A stretch of 64,000 nucleotides of DNA from Oligoflexales bacterium (GTDB taxonomy: Bacteria; Bdellovibrionota_B; Oligoflexia; Oligoflexales; RGVZ01): positions 36,465-100,464 of the forward strand of contig CANFEB010000005.1 in assembly GCA_947445775.1 (NCBI GenBank), in the 5' to 3' direction. Below the pieces are notes generated by a model, which had not been told where the DNA came from, did not search any database, and was given only the letters and a program-made list of their open reading frames with translations. How positions within the stretch are numbered: position 1 is the stretch's first letter; each line of letters starts with the position of its first letter. Shown here piece after piece: positions 37,352-48,194 of the stretch. The position numbers and the translations under genes are program-made.

Positions 37352-39925
37352 GTGCCCCTGTTGATTGCAATACAATTAATGCGCATTTTCTGGTGGCTTC
37401 GCTTGCCGATTGACTGGTGGGTGAAGGCTAAAACTTTGCCCAAGGATCCGATCGTTGATGCCGGAATTGATCCCTCCAAACCCGTATGTTTTGTCACGCC
37501 AACTGGATCACTGTCTGACCTCATGGTGATTGACGGGCGGTGCCGGCAGCTTGGCCTGCCGCGCCCAAGATTTCCTGCAGCGACATTACGGAATTACGTC
37601 CCGGCGCGAGGTGGGGCAGCCCACATGTTCCTGAGCAGTCTGAACCTGTTCCAGGCCGACCGCGAGAGCCGCAGGGAGATCCTCCGTCCCCTGACAAGGA
37701 TGGTGGAACATGCCCGTACCAATCCTGAATTCAATGTGCAGTTGGTTCCGGTTTCGGTGTTTTGGGGAAGGAACCCGGGCAAGAGCGAACAAAGTTTGCT
37801 GCAATTGCTCTTTTTCGACGACGAGCATGCCGGGGTTATTCAGAAACTGTTTATTGTAATCGTTCAGGGCCGCAATGTTCTGGTGCAGTTTGGGCGTCCG
37901 ATCGATTTGCAAACTCAGGTCCGTAATAGTGAATCCGCCGACCAGGTCGCGCGCAAGCTTTCACGGGTTATGCGCGTTTACTTCAAAACCCAGAGGTTTC
38001 TATCGGTCGGTCCGAGCCTTGCCAACAAGCCCCGGGTTATTGAAACTCTTGTCCGGACCAAGGCGGTTCGCAGTCTGATCGAAGATGAAGCGCGAAAATC
38101 TGGAAAAAAACTGCACAAGGTCGAACAAGAAGCACGCGAATTTGCCTTTGAGATCGCGGCAAGTCCGTCCTACCCGTTCGTCAGAGCGACTGAAATCACG
38201 CTCAAATATTTGTGGCAAAAAATGTTCACGGGACTCGTCATTCGCGGGATCGACCGGGTTCACCGGATCGGTGCCAACCATGAAATCATCTACATGCCGA
38301 GTCACCGCAGTCACATCGATTACCTTTTACTGGGGCAATCTCTCTATTCTGAAGGATACGTCGTCCCGCACACGGCGGCCGGGATCAACCTGAATTTTTG
38401 GCCCGTCGGGGGTGTGTTGCGTAAGATCGGCGCCTTTTACATTCGCCGGACCTTTAGTGGTAATAAATTGTATGCCGCAGTGTTCAGTGAATATGTCTAT
38501 TACCTTGTGACCAGCGGCTTTCCGATAAAATTTTTTCCCGAAGGGGGGCGCAGCCGCACGGGCAAATTGCTGCCGCCGAAAACGGGTTTTCTTTCCATGG
38601 CCGTTCAAAGCTACTTACGAAATTCAGACCGGCCGATCGCATTGATTCCAATTTTTCTGGGATACGACCGTGTTTGGGAAGCCAACACCTACATCAAGGA
38701 ATCCCGTGGCGCCAAGAAACGAAGCGAATCCATTGGCCAGTTGCTGGGATCCGTGGGGGATCTGCGCAAGACATTTGGCTCGGCGTATGTTTCCTGCGGG
38801 CAGCCCTTGGAGTTGGGGGAATACCTGACCCAAAAGAGGCCCGGATGGAAGGCTGAAGTGGCCCAATCCGATTCGCGTCCTTCCTGGACTAATCCCATGA
38901 CCCAAGAAATAGCTCAGGAAATCATGTGCCGCATCAACGCGGCTGCTGTGCTGGGGCCTGTTTCTCTGGTAGCGACCGCTTTGCTATCGGTGCCGAATCG
39001 GGCGCTTGCAGAGGATCAGTTGTGTGAGCTTCTAGATGGGTTGTTGCAGCTTCAACGCCTTGCCCCCTATAGCCCGGATGTTTTTGTCCCTGAATTGAAC
39101 GGCGCACCAGCCATTGGTAAGTCTGCTATCGCTGCCGCAGAGCGGGTTGAGGCCTGCCGCAGGCTGCCCTTGCCGGGCGGCGACGTGATTTATACGGACG
39201 AAGAAGGGTGCAAGGCTCTGACGTATTACAGCAATATGACCTGCCATCTGTTTTTGATTCCAGCGGTAATCGCGCGCCTTTTTCAGCATTGCGATCAATT
39301 GACCGTCAGTGAAGTTATTGCCGCGGTGTGCGACGCGGTGCCATTTTTACGCAATGAATACTTTCTCGCGATGGAGGATGCGGTCATCCCGGAGCAGGCT
39401 GCCCGAGTTCTTCAGGCGATGATTCTGGCGGGATTTATCGAGGTCCCGGGACAACGGAACAAGAGCCATTTGGATGGTGATGAAATTGTGTGTCGTCCGG
39501 GTTTGTCATCAAACCGTTTTATGTGGCTGCAATCCCTCGCCAGGGTTTGCGCGGGATCTCTCGACCGCGTCGGTATCGGTTTTGCGATGCTTGGGGCTGG
39601 TGGACCACTGCGTGCGGTCAAACGTCGGGAATTTGAATCAGCATTTGCCGCAACGGGCCACCGGTTGGATGCCATGCGCGGCTCTGATGCTTCTGGTGCT
39701 TTTGATTCACCGCAATTGCGGTCCTTTGTGGACACGCTGGTCAGGCGCGGCCTGGTTGAAATCCAGGACGCACAAGATGAAATTTTTAGCCCCGAAAACG
39801 GAGCAGCTTCGACTGAAGTTGTTCAGCAAATTGTAGCCTTGTCCGGAGTGAAGCAGATGGCTCAATTGCCGCGTCTGTTGCTTGGTACAGACATGTCACA
39901 CAGCATCGGGCGCAGTCCGGTCTGA
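37352..39925 (+). CDS. plsB: Glycerol-3-phosphate 1-O-acyltransferase
   Basis: MPSHRSHIDYLLLGQSLY, GGVLRKIGAFYIRRTFSGN, FPEGGRSRTGKLL. Confidence 0.95.
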   Translation: MPLLIAIQLMRIFWWLRLPIDWWVKAKTLPKDPIVDAGIDPSKPVCFVTPTGSLSDLMVIDGRCRQLGLPRPRFPAATLRNYVPARGGAAHMFLSSLNLFQADRESRREILRPLTRMVEHARTNPEFNVQLVPVSVFWGRNPGKSEQSLLQLLFFDDEHAGVIQKLFIVIVQGRNVLVQFGRPIDLQTQVRNSESADQVARKLSRVMRVYFKTQRFLSVGPSLANKPRVIETLVRTKAVRSLIEDEARKSGKKLHKVEQEAREFAFEIAASPSYPFVRATEITLKYLWQKMFTGLVIRGIDRVHRIGANHEIIYMPSHRSHIDYLLLGQSLYSEGYVVPHTAAGINLNFWPVGGVLRKIGAFYIRRTFSGNKLYAAVFSEYVYYLVTSGFPIKFFPEGGRSRTGKLLPPKTGFLSMAVQSYLRNSDRPIALIPIFLGYDRVWEANTYIKESRGAKKRSESIGQLLGSVGDLRKTFGSAYVSCGQPLELGEYLTQKRPGWKAEVAQSDSRPSWTNPMTQEIAQEIMCRINAAAVLGPVSLVATALLSVPNRALAEDQLCELLDGLLQLQRLAPYSPDVFVPELNGAPAIGKSAIAAAERVEACRRLPLPGGDVIYTDEEGCKALTYYSNMTCHLFLIPAVIARLFQHCDQLTVSEVIAAVCDAVPFLRNEYFLAMEDAVIPEQAARVLQAMILAGFIEVPGQRNKSHLDGDEIVCRPGLSSNRFMWLQSLARVCAGSLDRVGIGFAMLGAGGPLRAVKRREFESAFAATGHRLDAMRGSDASGAFDSPQLRSFVDTLVRRGLVEIQDAQDEIFSPENGAASTEVVQQIVALSGVKQMAQLPRLLLGTDMSHSIGRSPV

Positions 39926-39938
39926 GGAGGTTTCATCC

Positions 39939-41126
39939 ATGTCCAAGCCGCCGCATCGATTTTGGGACGAGGATGACAAATCTGATTCTTTCGAAAAGTA
40001 TTCAAAAATTCGCAAGCGCGAAAAGGGCAAGTCGCGGGCTAGCGACCTAACCACGAAGTTCGAGGTGCCGGAGAGTCAGTGGGAAATCAACGACAGCGGC
40101 GGTTACTTTGCAGCCCGTGTGGTCGAAGTTCACAAGAGATACGCATTTGTCTCGCTGGAGGCCGATTTAGGCACGATCAAAACCAATGATGTCTGGCTGG
40201 CAACCATCGCGCGAAAACATTTGACGGCTCGCCGGGAGCAAAGAAATTTTGTTTGCGTGGGTGACCGGGTCTTGTGTCGCCCAGCCCTCGAGGATGAACT
40301 TGCGTCGACTTCGGAATTGCCCCAGTGCATGGTCGAGGCTCTGGCCCCGCGTCGAACCCGCCTGGCCCGGCGCGACCCCATGACCCCAGAGCGCGAGCAT
40401 GTCTTGTGCAGCAACGTGGACCAATTGGCCATTGTGGCGAGTTTCCTCATGCCCCAGGTCAAGTGGGGGCTCATCGATCGTTACTTAGTCCTCGCCGAAA
40501 GTGAGGAGATCAGGCCCATCATCGTTTTGAACAAGCGTGATCTTCTCGAAGAAGACAGCGGGTTTCGGGCCAAATGCGCCGAAAGGATTGGAGTCTACCA
40601 GTCGCTGGGATACGAAGTTTATTGTATGCAGGCTAATGCAAAGGGCGCCACGCGAGACTCCGTTACTAAAGAGTTGGCGGCCGTTTTGAAGGGAAAAATC
40701 ACAGCCTTTTCAGGGCATTCCGGTGTCGGCAAGTCCTCCATCATCAATCTTTTCAAGCCCGAATTGGTACAGGCCGTGGAGCCCGATGAGGAGATTCTCT
40801 ATAAGGGCCGTCATACGACCTCCTACGCCAGTTTTCTGAAGTTGGGGGGGGGCGGCTACGTCATTGACACCCCTGGGATACGGAGTTTTTTGATCCGGGA
40901 GGATTCCCCGATCAATCTGACCCATTGTTTTGTGGAAATGCGCCCGTTTCTGGGTAAGTGCGCATTTCGTGAGTGCCGGCACGTGGATGAGCCGAACTGT
41001 ATGGTCATGGCGGCAGTTGAGTCTGGAAAAATCTCCGGGTGGCGGTATAAGTCATATCTGGGCCTCCTATTGGGAACGACCGGCAGGCAGGGGCGAACGA
41101 GGGACCTCGCTGTAGAGGAACCATGA
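39939..41126 (+). CDS. rsgA: Small ribosomal subunit biogenesis GTPase RsgA
   Basis: Circularly permuted GTPase: VLNKRDLL, FSGHSGVGKSSIINLF, VIDTPGIRSF, C-terminal CAFRECRHVDEPNC zinc motif. Confidence 0.95.
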   Translation: MSKPPHRFWDEDDKSDSFEKYSKIRKREKGKSRASDLTTKFEVPESQWEINDSGGYFAARVVEVHKRYAFVSLEADLGTIKTNDVWLATIARKHLTARREQRNFVCVGDRVLCRPALEDELASTSELPQCMVEALAPRRTRLARRDPMTPEREHVLCSNVDQLAIVASFLMPQVKWGLIDRYLVLAESEEIRPIIVLNKRDLLEEDSGFRAKCAERIGVYQSLGYEVYCMQANAKGATRDSVTKELAAVLKGKITAFSGHSGVGKSSIINLFKPELVQAVEPDEEILYKGRHTTSYASFLKLGGGGYVIDTPGIRSFLIREDSPINLTHCFVEMRPFLGKCAFRECRHVDEPNCMVMAAVESGKISGWRYKSYLGLLLGTTGRQGRTRDLAVEEP

Positions 41127-41161
41127 ATCAGTAACCATAAATTCAAAATCAGGTATGCACG

Positions 41162-42322
41162 ATGTCCTACTCATTCGAAGAATCCGAAGAACTAGTCCTC
41201 CTTCGTCAGACAGTCCGCAAATTCGCCGAAACTGAAATCGCGCCGCTGGCTCGCGAACTGGACGAGACTGAGTCATTTTCAACCGACCTCACCCGAAAGA
41301 TGGGCGCGCTCGGACTTTTTGGCACAGTTGTCTCGCAACAGTACGCCGGCCAAGGAATGGACTATCTTTCTTACATCATCGCTGTTGAAGAACTGGCCCG
41401 CGTTGACGGATCCCAGGCGGCGACCATTGCTGCACACAATAGCCTTGGCGCGGGACCGATTTATTACTTCGGCACCGAAGAACAAAAACGTAAGTACCTG
41501 CCGTCCTTGTGCGATGGTTCCTCGCTTTGGGGTTTTGGGCTTACCGAGCCCGAAGCCGGCAGCGATGCACAGAATAGTAAGACCACTGCAGTTTTCGATG
41601 AAAAGTCTAAGGAATGGGTCATCAACGGCAGCAAAATCTGGATCACAAATAGTGCTTCAGAAATGACCGTTGGCCTGACCGTGCAAGCTGTGACTGGACG
41701 CCGACCAGACGGGCGTGCTGAACTTAGTTGCTTTATCGTGCCCGCCGACGCCACTGGGCTTACGCGCCGGGCGATGAAGGGTAAAATGATGTGGCGAGCG
41801 TCGAATACGGGAGAACTTTATTTCGACAATGTGCGCGCCCCTCAGGATGCTTTGCTAGGCAAGCAGGGTGAGGGTTTCAAAATCATGATGGAAACTCTTG
41901 ATGGGGGCCGACTTTCCATCGGAGCCATGGGGCTTGGTTTGGCAAAGGGCGCCTTGGCCATGACGATCAAGTATGCAAATGAACGCAAGACTTTTGGGCA
42001 GGCGATCGCCAAACATCAAGCCATTGCCTTCAAGTTGGCGGAGATGGCGACCCGGATCGAGGCTGCAGAGGGTCTTCTCTACAAGGCCTGTTGGTTGCGC
42101 CAGAACAACAAGCCATTTGCGAAGATTGCGGCCATGGCAAAACTCTACTGCTCTGAGGTGGCTGAATTTGCAGCCCGCGAAGGCCAGCAAATCTTCGGTG
42201 GCTACGGTCTGATGAAGGAATATCCAATCGAACGCTTTTACCGGGACGCGGCACTGTTGCGTATTGGTGAGGGCACAAGCGAGATTCAGCGTCTGGTCAT
42301 ATCGAGGTACATCGGTTGCTGA
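41162..42322 (+). CDS. Acyl-CoA dehydrogenase
   Basis: WGFGLTEPEAGSDAQNSKTTA, ITNS, YGLMKEYPIERFYRDAALLRIGEGTSEIQRLVI. Confidence 0.97.
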   Translation: MSYSFEESEELVLLRQTVRKFAETEIAPLARELDETESFSTDLTRKMGALGLFGTVVSQQYAGQGMDYLSYIIAVEELARVDGSQAATIAAHNSLGAGPIYYFGTEEQKRKYLPSLCDGSSLWGFGLTEPEAGSDAQNSKTTAVFDEKSKEWVINGSKIWITNSASEMTVGLTVQAVTGRRPDGRAELSCFIVPADATGLTRRAMKGKMMWRASNTGELYFDNVRAPQDALLGKQGEGFKIMMETLDGGRLSIGAMGLGLAKGALAMTIKYANERKTFGQAIAKHQAIAFKLAEMATRIEAAEGLLYKACWLRQNNKPFAKIAAMAKLYCSEVAEFAAREGQQIFGGYGLMKEYPIERFYRDAALLRIGEGTSEIQRLVISRYIGC

Positions 42323-43332
42323 ATCGTGTCCGGCGCAGACAGGGGCGGATTGCCATTATTTTAGTGGCGGTAGCCTTGTTTGTTGGGGGCGGTACTGGTG
42401 CTTGTGTGTCCCGGCTGCTAACCGCCGGCTATGATGACCGGACGTTGGCCGTGCACACCTATAGTCTGTTCAATCAAAAAACTCCCGCCGTCGGGCTGAA
42501 TTCTTCTTGGAACGGCGACTGGGTTTTCCGGCGGGATCGCCTCGAATTGATTGACCAGTACTTTCGGGCCCACCGCGCAGACGTGGTTTTATTTCAGCAG
42601 GCGATGCAAAAAGCCCACGGCGAAATCGAATGGGATCAGGCTATCCTTGCTGCTGGATCTTTCGCTGAGTTTAACTGGCGCAGCGAGCCCGTCGCGGAAT
42701 ATGAGGACACCAGCGAAACCGAATCCATGGTTGTTGCGGCTTCATCCGTGGCGGGAATGAAACAGCGTCAAGCTGGGGAATCGCCTTCTCTTTGGCACGT
42801 TGGACCGGATGGTTTTTTGCAGGCTTCTGCCGTGGAACTTGGCGGTCAAATGGCTGCCGTGTTCAACCTTCAAATGCCGCAAAAAATTGAGCGCGATCCA
42901 ATTTGGTTTTCGTTTATTGGTGAACGCGTTCGAGACTGGCTCAAAATCCAAGGCATTTGTCCGAAGCGAGTGATCATTGGCGGATACATCCCGGCAGATG
43001 TTGAGGCCCGAAGTTTTGCAGAATTTATGGAAAATCTTGGGTTGAAAGATTCGTCAGAAGGCCTGTGTGACGTGGCCATGAAATGTCAGACGGCCAATCC
43101 GGTCAATGAAATTTTCCGCCTGTCGTCAGATGGCGTATTGGCCTCGCAGGCGGATCGAATACTCGTTCCGAAATCAGCCATTGTCTATTCGGCAGGGCGC
43201 GCACACGACACATCGGTGCAGGCGCCCCCCTACGAGAAAGCCATGGGATTCACTCAGCTGTGGCCATCAATTCGCAGTGGTTGGGAGGCATCGATTCGCC
43301 TTGCCAGTTGCACCTCTGGATTTAGCCTTTAG
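42316..43332 (+). CDS. Endonuclease/exonuclease/phosphatase-fold-like hypothetical protein
   Basis: N-terminal TM; VHTYSLFN...WVFRRDRLELIDQYFRAHRADVVLFQQ resembles EEP N-terminal region; TTG start overlapping upstream stop. Confidence 0.5.
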   Translation: MLNRVRRRQGRIAIILVAVALFVGGGTGACVSRLLTAGYDDRTLAVHTYSLFNQKTPAVGLNSSWNGDWVFRRDRLELIDQYFRAHRADVVLFQQAMQKAHGEIEWDQAILAAGSFAEFNWRSEPVAEYEDTSETESMVVAASSVAGMKQRQAGESPSLWHVGPDGFLQASAVELGGQMAAVFNLQMPQKIERDPIWFSFIGERVRDWLKIQGICPKRVIIGGYIPADVEARSFAEFMENLGLKDSSEGLCDVAMKCQTANPVNEIFRLSSDGVLASQADRILVPKSAIVYSAGRAHDTSVQAPPYEKAMGFTQLWPSIRSGWEASIRLASCTSGFSL

Positions 43333-43989
43333 AGGCTGACCAGTAATCCGATGGCCGTTTCATAGCCTTGGAGTTGTGTGGTGGTAAGTCCGCGCCAACG
43401 GTCGATGCGCGCAGTCATGAGCCATGGCCCTGCAGGCTTGAACGCAAGCATTACAGAAACAGCGCAGCCAAATTCGCTGCGAAATTCATCGTTGCGGTGA
43501 ATTGGTAAAGCGGCCTTGGCTGCTGGCAGTAGATACTGGAATTTTCCGCCGGCAAAAAAATAGAGTGGGTGGTAGAGCCGCCAACCCTTTAGTGATTCAT
43601 AACCAAAAGCAAGCACGGCCAAATCCTTGGAATTAACTTTGGAGTCCCCTGAATCATTTGATTCTGCACTCGCCCTTTTAAATCCCTTGAAGCCGCCGTT
43701 GACTCCAAGCATCCAGCCTGTGGACAGGCGGTAGCGATAGGCAATCATGGGCTGTATGTAGCCGCTGCCGCCGCTTTCCAAACGTTCGGTGGTTTTTCCG
43801 ACGGGAGTATTGGATGTAAGTTCAACGCCCCAATATGCTTGCTCAAATGGATTTTCCATGTTGGTTTGACCAACTTCCCCCGTCACCGGGGCAGCCATGG
43901 CCGGGGCGGAGCAGGCAATAAAAAGTAGAAAGCTCAAGTTGGATGCAACCTGTCCGAAAGATACGGGAAAATTCAATTTTTTTATCATC
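43329..43989 (-). CDS. Hypothetical outer-membrane beta-barrel-like protein
   Basis: MIKKLNFP..FIACSAPAMAAP signal, alternating aromatic barrel-like pattern; start approximate. Confidence 0.55.
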
Positions 43990-44071
43990 CCATGACGTTG
44001 CCACAAAAGCGCGACAGTTTCAAAGCCCATGCGGGTTACGCTAAATTGGAAGTAGACCAATACGACCGGCG

Positions 44072-44857
44072 GTGACGATGGCCTCCCCGGAGAACATTTC
44101 TAGAATCTCTGATCCCGAGCGCATTGAGCGTTTGTTGGGAAAAGGCTGCATTGCAAAGATAGGCGCCATGCTGCGCCTGAATGAAACTGACACGATCGCC
44201 GTCAGGGGGACTCTCTCAGAGATGGTTTCCCTTGGATCCGCTAGGGCCATCGAAATTACTGGCCTGTCGTCCAAGGGAATGTTGCATATGACGCTGGCAT
44301 CGCAATGCATTGTTGAGCTCGTGATGATGAATGCAAAGGTGGTGTTTTCTGGATTCGTTGTAAAGTTTTTTGGAGATTCAATATTTTTGACACTTCCAAC
44401 TGAAATGGTGAGCATCGAACGGCGAAAGAATGCACGACATTTTGTCCCGCCAAATCAAGCTGCCTTCATTTCATTTTCTGGTTGGCAACCGAAGCCCACA
44501 GACCCAGTTGCGCCACCATGTATTTTTGGATTTGAGTCGATGTCTGGATGGATCCGCATTGGTGACTTGAGCATGAGTGGTATCAGCGCGCAGATGCTTG
44601 TGCCTGGGCCAGTCGGGCAACTTGAGCGGGGATATGCTGATCCGGAGGCCAGGCTGCATTTGCCATCCCAATCCCCGATTAAGGTCCACTGTGTGATTCG
44701 CTGGACGAAACGTATTTCCGATTGGACCCACAGCAATCCGGGCAACAAGTACACGCGCGTTTTCAAGATTGGCTGCGAATTCGTCGCGCCCGATCAGGTG
44801 GTTACAACAATTCTGCACCAGGCAGTCCGCGATTTTTCAACGGCTGGTGCGGTTTAG
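44072..44857 (+). CDS. PilZ-domain protein (putative c-di-GMP receptor)
   Basis: IERRKNARHFV (RxxxR-type) followed by IGDLSMSGISA (D/NxSxxG). Confidence 0.75.
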   Translation: MTMASPENISRISDPERIERLLGKGCIAKIGAMLRLNETDTIAVRGTLSEMVSLGSARAIEITGLSSKGMLHMTLASQCIVELVMMNAKVVFSGFVVKFFGDSIFLTLPTEMVSIERRKNARHFVPPNQAAFISFSGWQPKPTDPVAPPCIFGFESMSGWIRIGDLSMSGISAQMLVPGPVGQLERGYADPEARLHLPSQSPIKVHCVIRWTKRISDWTHSNPGNKYTRVFKIGCEFVAPDQVVTTILHQAVRDFSTAGAV

Positions 44858-44866
44858 GGGGATTAT

Positions 44867-45832
44867 TTGATGATGACCTCAATAACAATGACGGCAAGAG
44901 TCTGGCGCGGCGCATGGATTATGGCTCTGTGCGGAAGCATGGCTGGGTGTGCCACAATCAGATCTCTGATGGGTAATGATGAAAATGACCATGAAAAAAA
45001 AGGCGAAAATGAGCTTGTCGTTCCGGCTGTCAAGGCGTCCACGGCGCGTATCCCGGCTGCGGTAGCCCCGTTGCGTACGCCTCCTGTGGCCGCCGTTGAT
45101 CCCGACGAATTGGCAGATCTGCAATTGAAAGTGACGCGGCTCCTTGCCAGGGCAGAGGAACTGGAGGAAAAGTTTTCCCGTCAGCAAGAGCGCCTTCAGA
45201 TTATTGAACGCGGATTGACCTTGGGCATTGTCCCGGATGAGTTGCAGACGCATGGCGCAAAGGGGTCCAAGGCTGGCGCGCACGGTGCTCCCTCAAAAGC
45301 AAGCAGCAAAGCCCCAGTCAAGAAGCCGGAAGTCCAGGCAGCCGCCAATGTTCAGAATCATGATGAGGCCGACGAAGAAGCTGACGGCGCAGCGGATCAA
45401 CCGGCAGCAAAGGATTCCAAAGAACCCAGCATTGCGGTCGCCGATCGCGATGAATTCAACAAGGCCTTTGCCGCTGCCCATGAAGATTTTAGGGCGGGGC
45501 GTTTTGGCAAGGCGATTGTCGGTTTTTCTGAAGTTGGCAAAAAGTTTGATCCCGCGCTGACTTCGGGTGTTCACCAATTTTGGATTGCCAGAAGCTGGAC
45601 TGGGTTGAAGGAAATGCAGACTTCCAGACAACTTTTCACGGAATTTATTGCCGCTAATCCGCAAAGTCCTTGGGCGCCGCGCGCTAAGCTGGAACTCGCT
45701 CGGGTTGAATCAGCGTTGGGACTCAAGGAAACCGCCGTCAAGCGTTTGCGCGGAGTTATATCCGAACACCCCTTGGAAGATGTTGCCGAAATGGCAAAGG
45801 CAGAGATTGAAAGGATGTCGAAGACGCTATGA
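44867..45832 (+). CDS. YbgF/CpoB-like TPR protein
   Basis: Lipobox GSMAGC, coiled coil, C-terminal TPRs (FNKAFAAAHEDFRAGRFGKAIVGFSE...). Confidence 0.75.
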   Translation: MMMTSITMTARVWRGAWIMALCGSMAGCATIRSLMGNDENDHEKKGENELVVPAVKASTARIPAAVAPLRTPPVAAVDPDELADLQLKVTRLLARAEELEEKFSRQQERLQIIERGLTLGIVPDELQTHGAKGSKAGAHGAPSKASSKAPVKKPEVQAAANVQNHDEADEEADGAADQPAAKDSKEPSIAVADRDEFNKAFAAAHEDFRAGRFGKAIVGFSEVGKKFDPALTSGVHQFWIARSWTGLKEMQTSRQLFTEFIAANPQSPWAPRAKLELARVESALGLKETAVKRLRGVISEHPLEDVAEMAKAEIERMSKTL

Positions 45833-47076
45833 TTTTTTTCCGTTTCCGTTTCCGTGGCTTGCTGGCTTGTTGCTCGCTGGTTAGTTGCTGGCTGGTTTGT
45901 GGCTTTCAGGTCGTCACCAGCGGCCCGGTAGCGGCAAGCACGCTTGTAACCAATCGGTTCGCTGGTGCGCCTCCAGTTGCCGGGACGCGCCGAGTGATGG
46001 CGGCGGGTGAGGCTCCTGAAGATTATGTGGTTCAACGTGGCGATACGCTTTTTGATATTTGCGATCAATTGATTGGTGAAGCGGGCTATTGGCCAAAACT
46101 ATGGGCGTTAAATCCTGAAATAAAAAATCCACATTTCGTTTTCCCGGGTATGAAGATCCGGTTTTATCCGGGCGATCCAGAAATTCCGCCGTATTTGCTT
46201 GTCTCAACTGAGGACGAAGAACTTCCGGTGGACCGGGGCCCGGTTGCGCCAGAGGATCTTGTTTTGGATTCACCGATGCAGCAAAAAATTGCCGAGGTGG
46301 ATACCTTTGATCTGGTTGATGCCAAGGACATTCCGATTCCTGATGACATTGCCCGCGAAGTCCTCGTCAGCGGCAAGATTTACCGGCGCAGTGATGTTGT
46401 ACTTGATTTACCTGCTTTTATTGTTGAAAACGAGGCAGACCCAGACGGATATGTGTTCTCGGGCGGTGATGGGCAAATGCTGGTCGACGATTCTGGTGAG
46501 ATTTTGCTCGAAGAGACAGGGGCATTCACTCCGGGAAATATTTATACGATAATCAGGCCATCGGGCGAGGTTTCCGATACCACGGACGATGGCGGTGGCA
46601 AATTCCTTGGTCATCGTTATGATTTTGTTGGCCACGTGCGGGTCGTACGAGCAACGGAGTCGGGGCTATACCGCGGTGTGTTGATGGACTCCGTCCTGCC
46701 GCCGGAACGAGACGATATGGTCGTTCCTTTTGTTGCAACTCGAAAGCAATTTATCCCAGGTATCAGCGCCCCGTCCAAAGAAGTTCCGAGCAAGGTCATC
46801 GGGTTTGACCGCAGCATCCAAGTTTTTGGCAGCGAAGGCAATTTTGTCTTTTTGAAGCTTGCGGTCCGGGGATCTGTGCAGGAGGGCGATTTTCTCGACG
46901 TCTATAATCAACCAGAATTTGTAAATGCCCGATCGGGGACTTTATTTAAGCCAGAAAAAATCCACCGCGGGACGATCCGGATTCTTGATATTCGCGGGTC
47001 CATCGCAACCGCCTATGTTGTGTCTGCACGTGGGGTCGTTAGCCTATGGGACTCGACGATACGCAAGTCCCTTTGA
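45829..47076 (+). CDS. LysM-domain protein
   Basis: DYVVQRGDTLFDICDQLIGEAGYWPKLWALNPEIKNPHFVFPGMKIRFY. Confidence 0.9.
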   Translation: MIFFRFRFRGLLACCSLVSCWLVCGFQVVTSGPVAASTLVTNRFAGAPPVAGTRRVMAAGEAPEDYVVQRGDTLFDICDQLIGEAGYWPKLWALNPEIKNPHFVFPGMKIRFYPGDPEIPPYLLVSTEDEELPVDRGPVAPEDLVLDSPMQQKIAEVDTFDLVDAKDIPIPDDIAREVLVSGKIYRRSDVVLDLPAFIVENEADPDGYVFSGGDGQMLVDDSGEILLEETGAFTPGNIYTIIRPSGEVSDTTDDGGGKFLGHRYDFVGHVRVVRATESGLYRGVLMDSVLPPERDDMVVPFVATRKQFIPGISAPSKEVPSKVIGFDRSIQVFGSEGNFVFLKLAVRGSVQEGDFLDVYNQPEFVNARSGTLFKPEKIHRGTIRILDIRGSIATAYVVSARGVVSLWDSTIRKSL

Positions 47077-47098
47077 TGACATGGCCTGGAATCAACTA

Positions 47099-47130
47099 AA
47101 ACCCCCGTGAACCATCACGGAGGTTTCCCA
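47099..47130. terminator. Putative terminator hairpin
   Basis: CCCCGTGAaccaTCACGGAGG followed by short T-tract. Confidence 0.45.
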
Positions 47131-48126
47131 GTGAGCATCCAGATTCTGAATTTCACAACCGCCATACTTCATGTCGCCTCCCAGCACTTGAATCGTTGGA
47201 TCCGGCCGCCAGATCCAACAGTATTTGCAGCATCTTTGAGCCCTGACATTTTTGGCCTTTGGGGCGGGGAACACTTAGATTTAGATCTGCAATCAGGGCA
47301 ATTGTCCGAGCCATTGTCAGCCAGTCAAAATTTCTGGAGGGAGGTGGTCAGTACTTTGGTGCCTGCCATGCCAGAAATTTTTCCGCCAAAAATCAGGTCG
47401 GACCTCGATGGGCTTGCCCGCCTTTGTTACGAATTTTTTTGTGAGGTCCGCCAAGCCTCGGCGACCTATTTGGCGATCTGGGACGAAGGCTATCCTGCGT
47501 TGCTGCGTCAGATTGTCGATCCTCCCCTCGGTCTGACCGTGACGGGTGATGCGACCTTGCTTTGCCGCCCATCGGTGGCTGTCGTCGGATCAAGGTTTGC
47601 TGCGAATTGGGCAATCGACTGGGCTTCTGAATTCGGCCGGCTGGCAACGGCCGCTGATATCCCGGTGGTCAGCGGTGGGGCTTATGGGTGCGATGCAGCC
47701 GTGCACACCGGAATGCTGACGACGCAATTTGACCGAGTGCCTGCCTTGGCGGTTTTCGCCGGCGGACTCGGTATGCCTTATCCCCGTCACAACATCCGCC
47801 TCTTTGAGGACATTGTTGCCAGTGGTGGGTGTCTTGTGTCAGAGCGGTTCATCGGCGCTGGATGCCGTCCCCATGATTTTTTGGCCCGTAATCGGATTAT
47901 ATCTGGATTGTCCCTTGGGACGATCATCGTCCAAGCCGCAGAAAGGTCTGGAGCCATGGTGACAGCCCGATTTGCGGGCGACCAGGGTCGGGAGGTCTGG
48001 GTTGTCCGGCCGCCCTATTCCGATGTCAGGGCGGCTGGCAATGAGGCTCTGGTCACTGATGGGGCACTGGTTTTGGGGCGCCCAGTGGATGCTGCGCTTG
48101 AATTGGCAGCGGCCTTGATGAGTTGA
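47107..48126 (+). CDS. dprA: DNA processing protein DprA (Smf)
   Basis: VAVVGSRFAANWAIDWASEFGRLA, VVSGGAYGCDAAVHTG, FLARNRIISGLSLGTIIVQAAERSGAMVTARFA; start may be the GTG near 47131. Confidence 0.93.
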   Translation: MNHHGGFPVSIQILNFTTAILHVASQHLNRWIRPPDPTVFAASLSPDIFGLWGGEHLDLDLQSGQLSEPLSASQNFWREVVSTLVPAMPEIFPPKIRSDLDGLARLCYEFFCEVRQASATYLAIWDEGYPALLRQIVDPPLGLTVTGDATLLCRPSVAVVGSRFAANWAIDWASEFGRLATAADIPVVSGGAYGCDAAVHTGMLTTQFDRVPALAVFAGGLGMPYPRHNIRLFEDIVASGGCLVSERFIGAGCRPHDFLARNRIISGLSLGTIIVQAAERSGAMVTARFAGDQGREVWVVRPPYSDVRAAGNEALVTDGALVLGRPVDAALELAAALMS

Positions 48127-48194
48127 TGATTTTGAAGTGCTTTGTTTTCAAATTCGCTGTGATAGACTTTCTCCAGACCTGATTAAATCACTTT

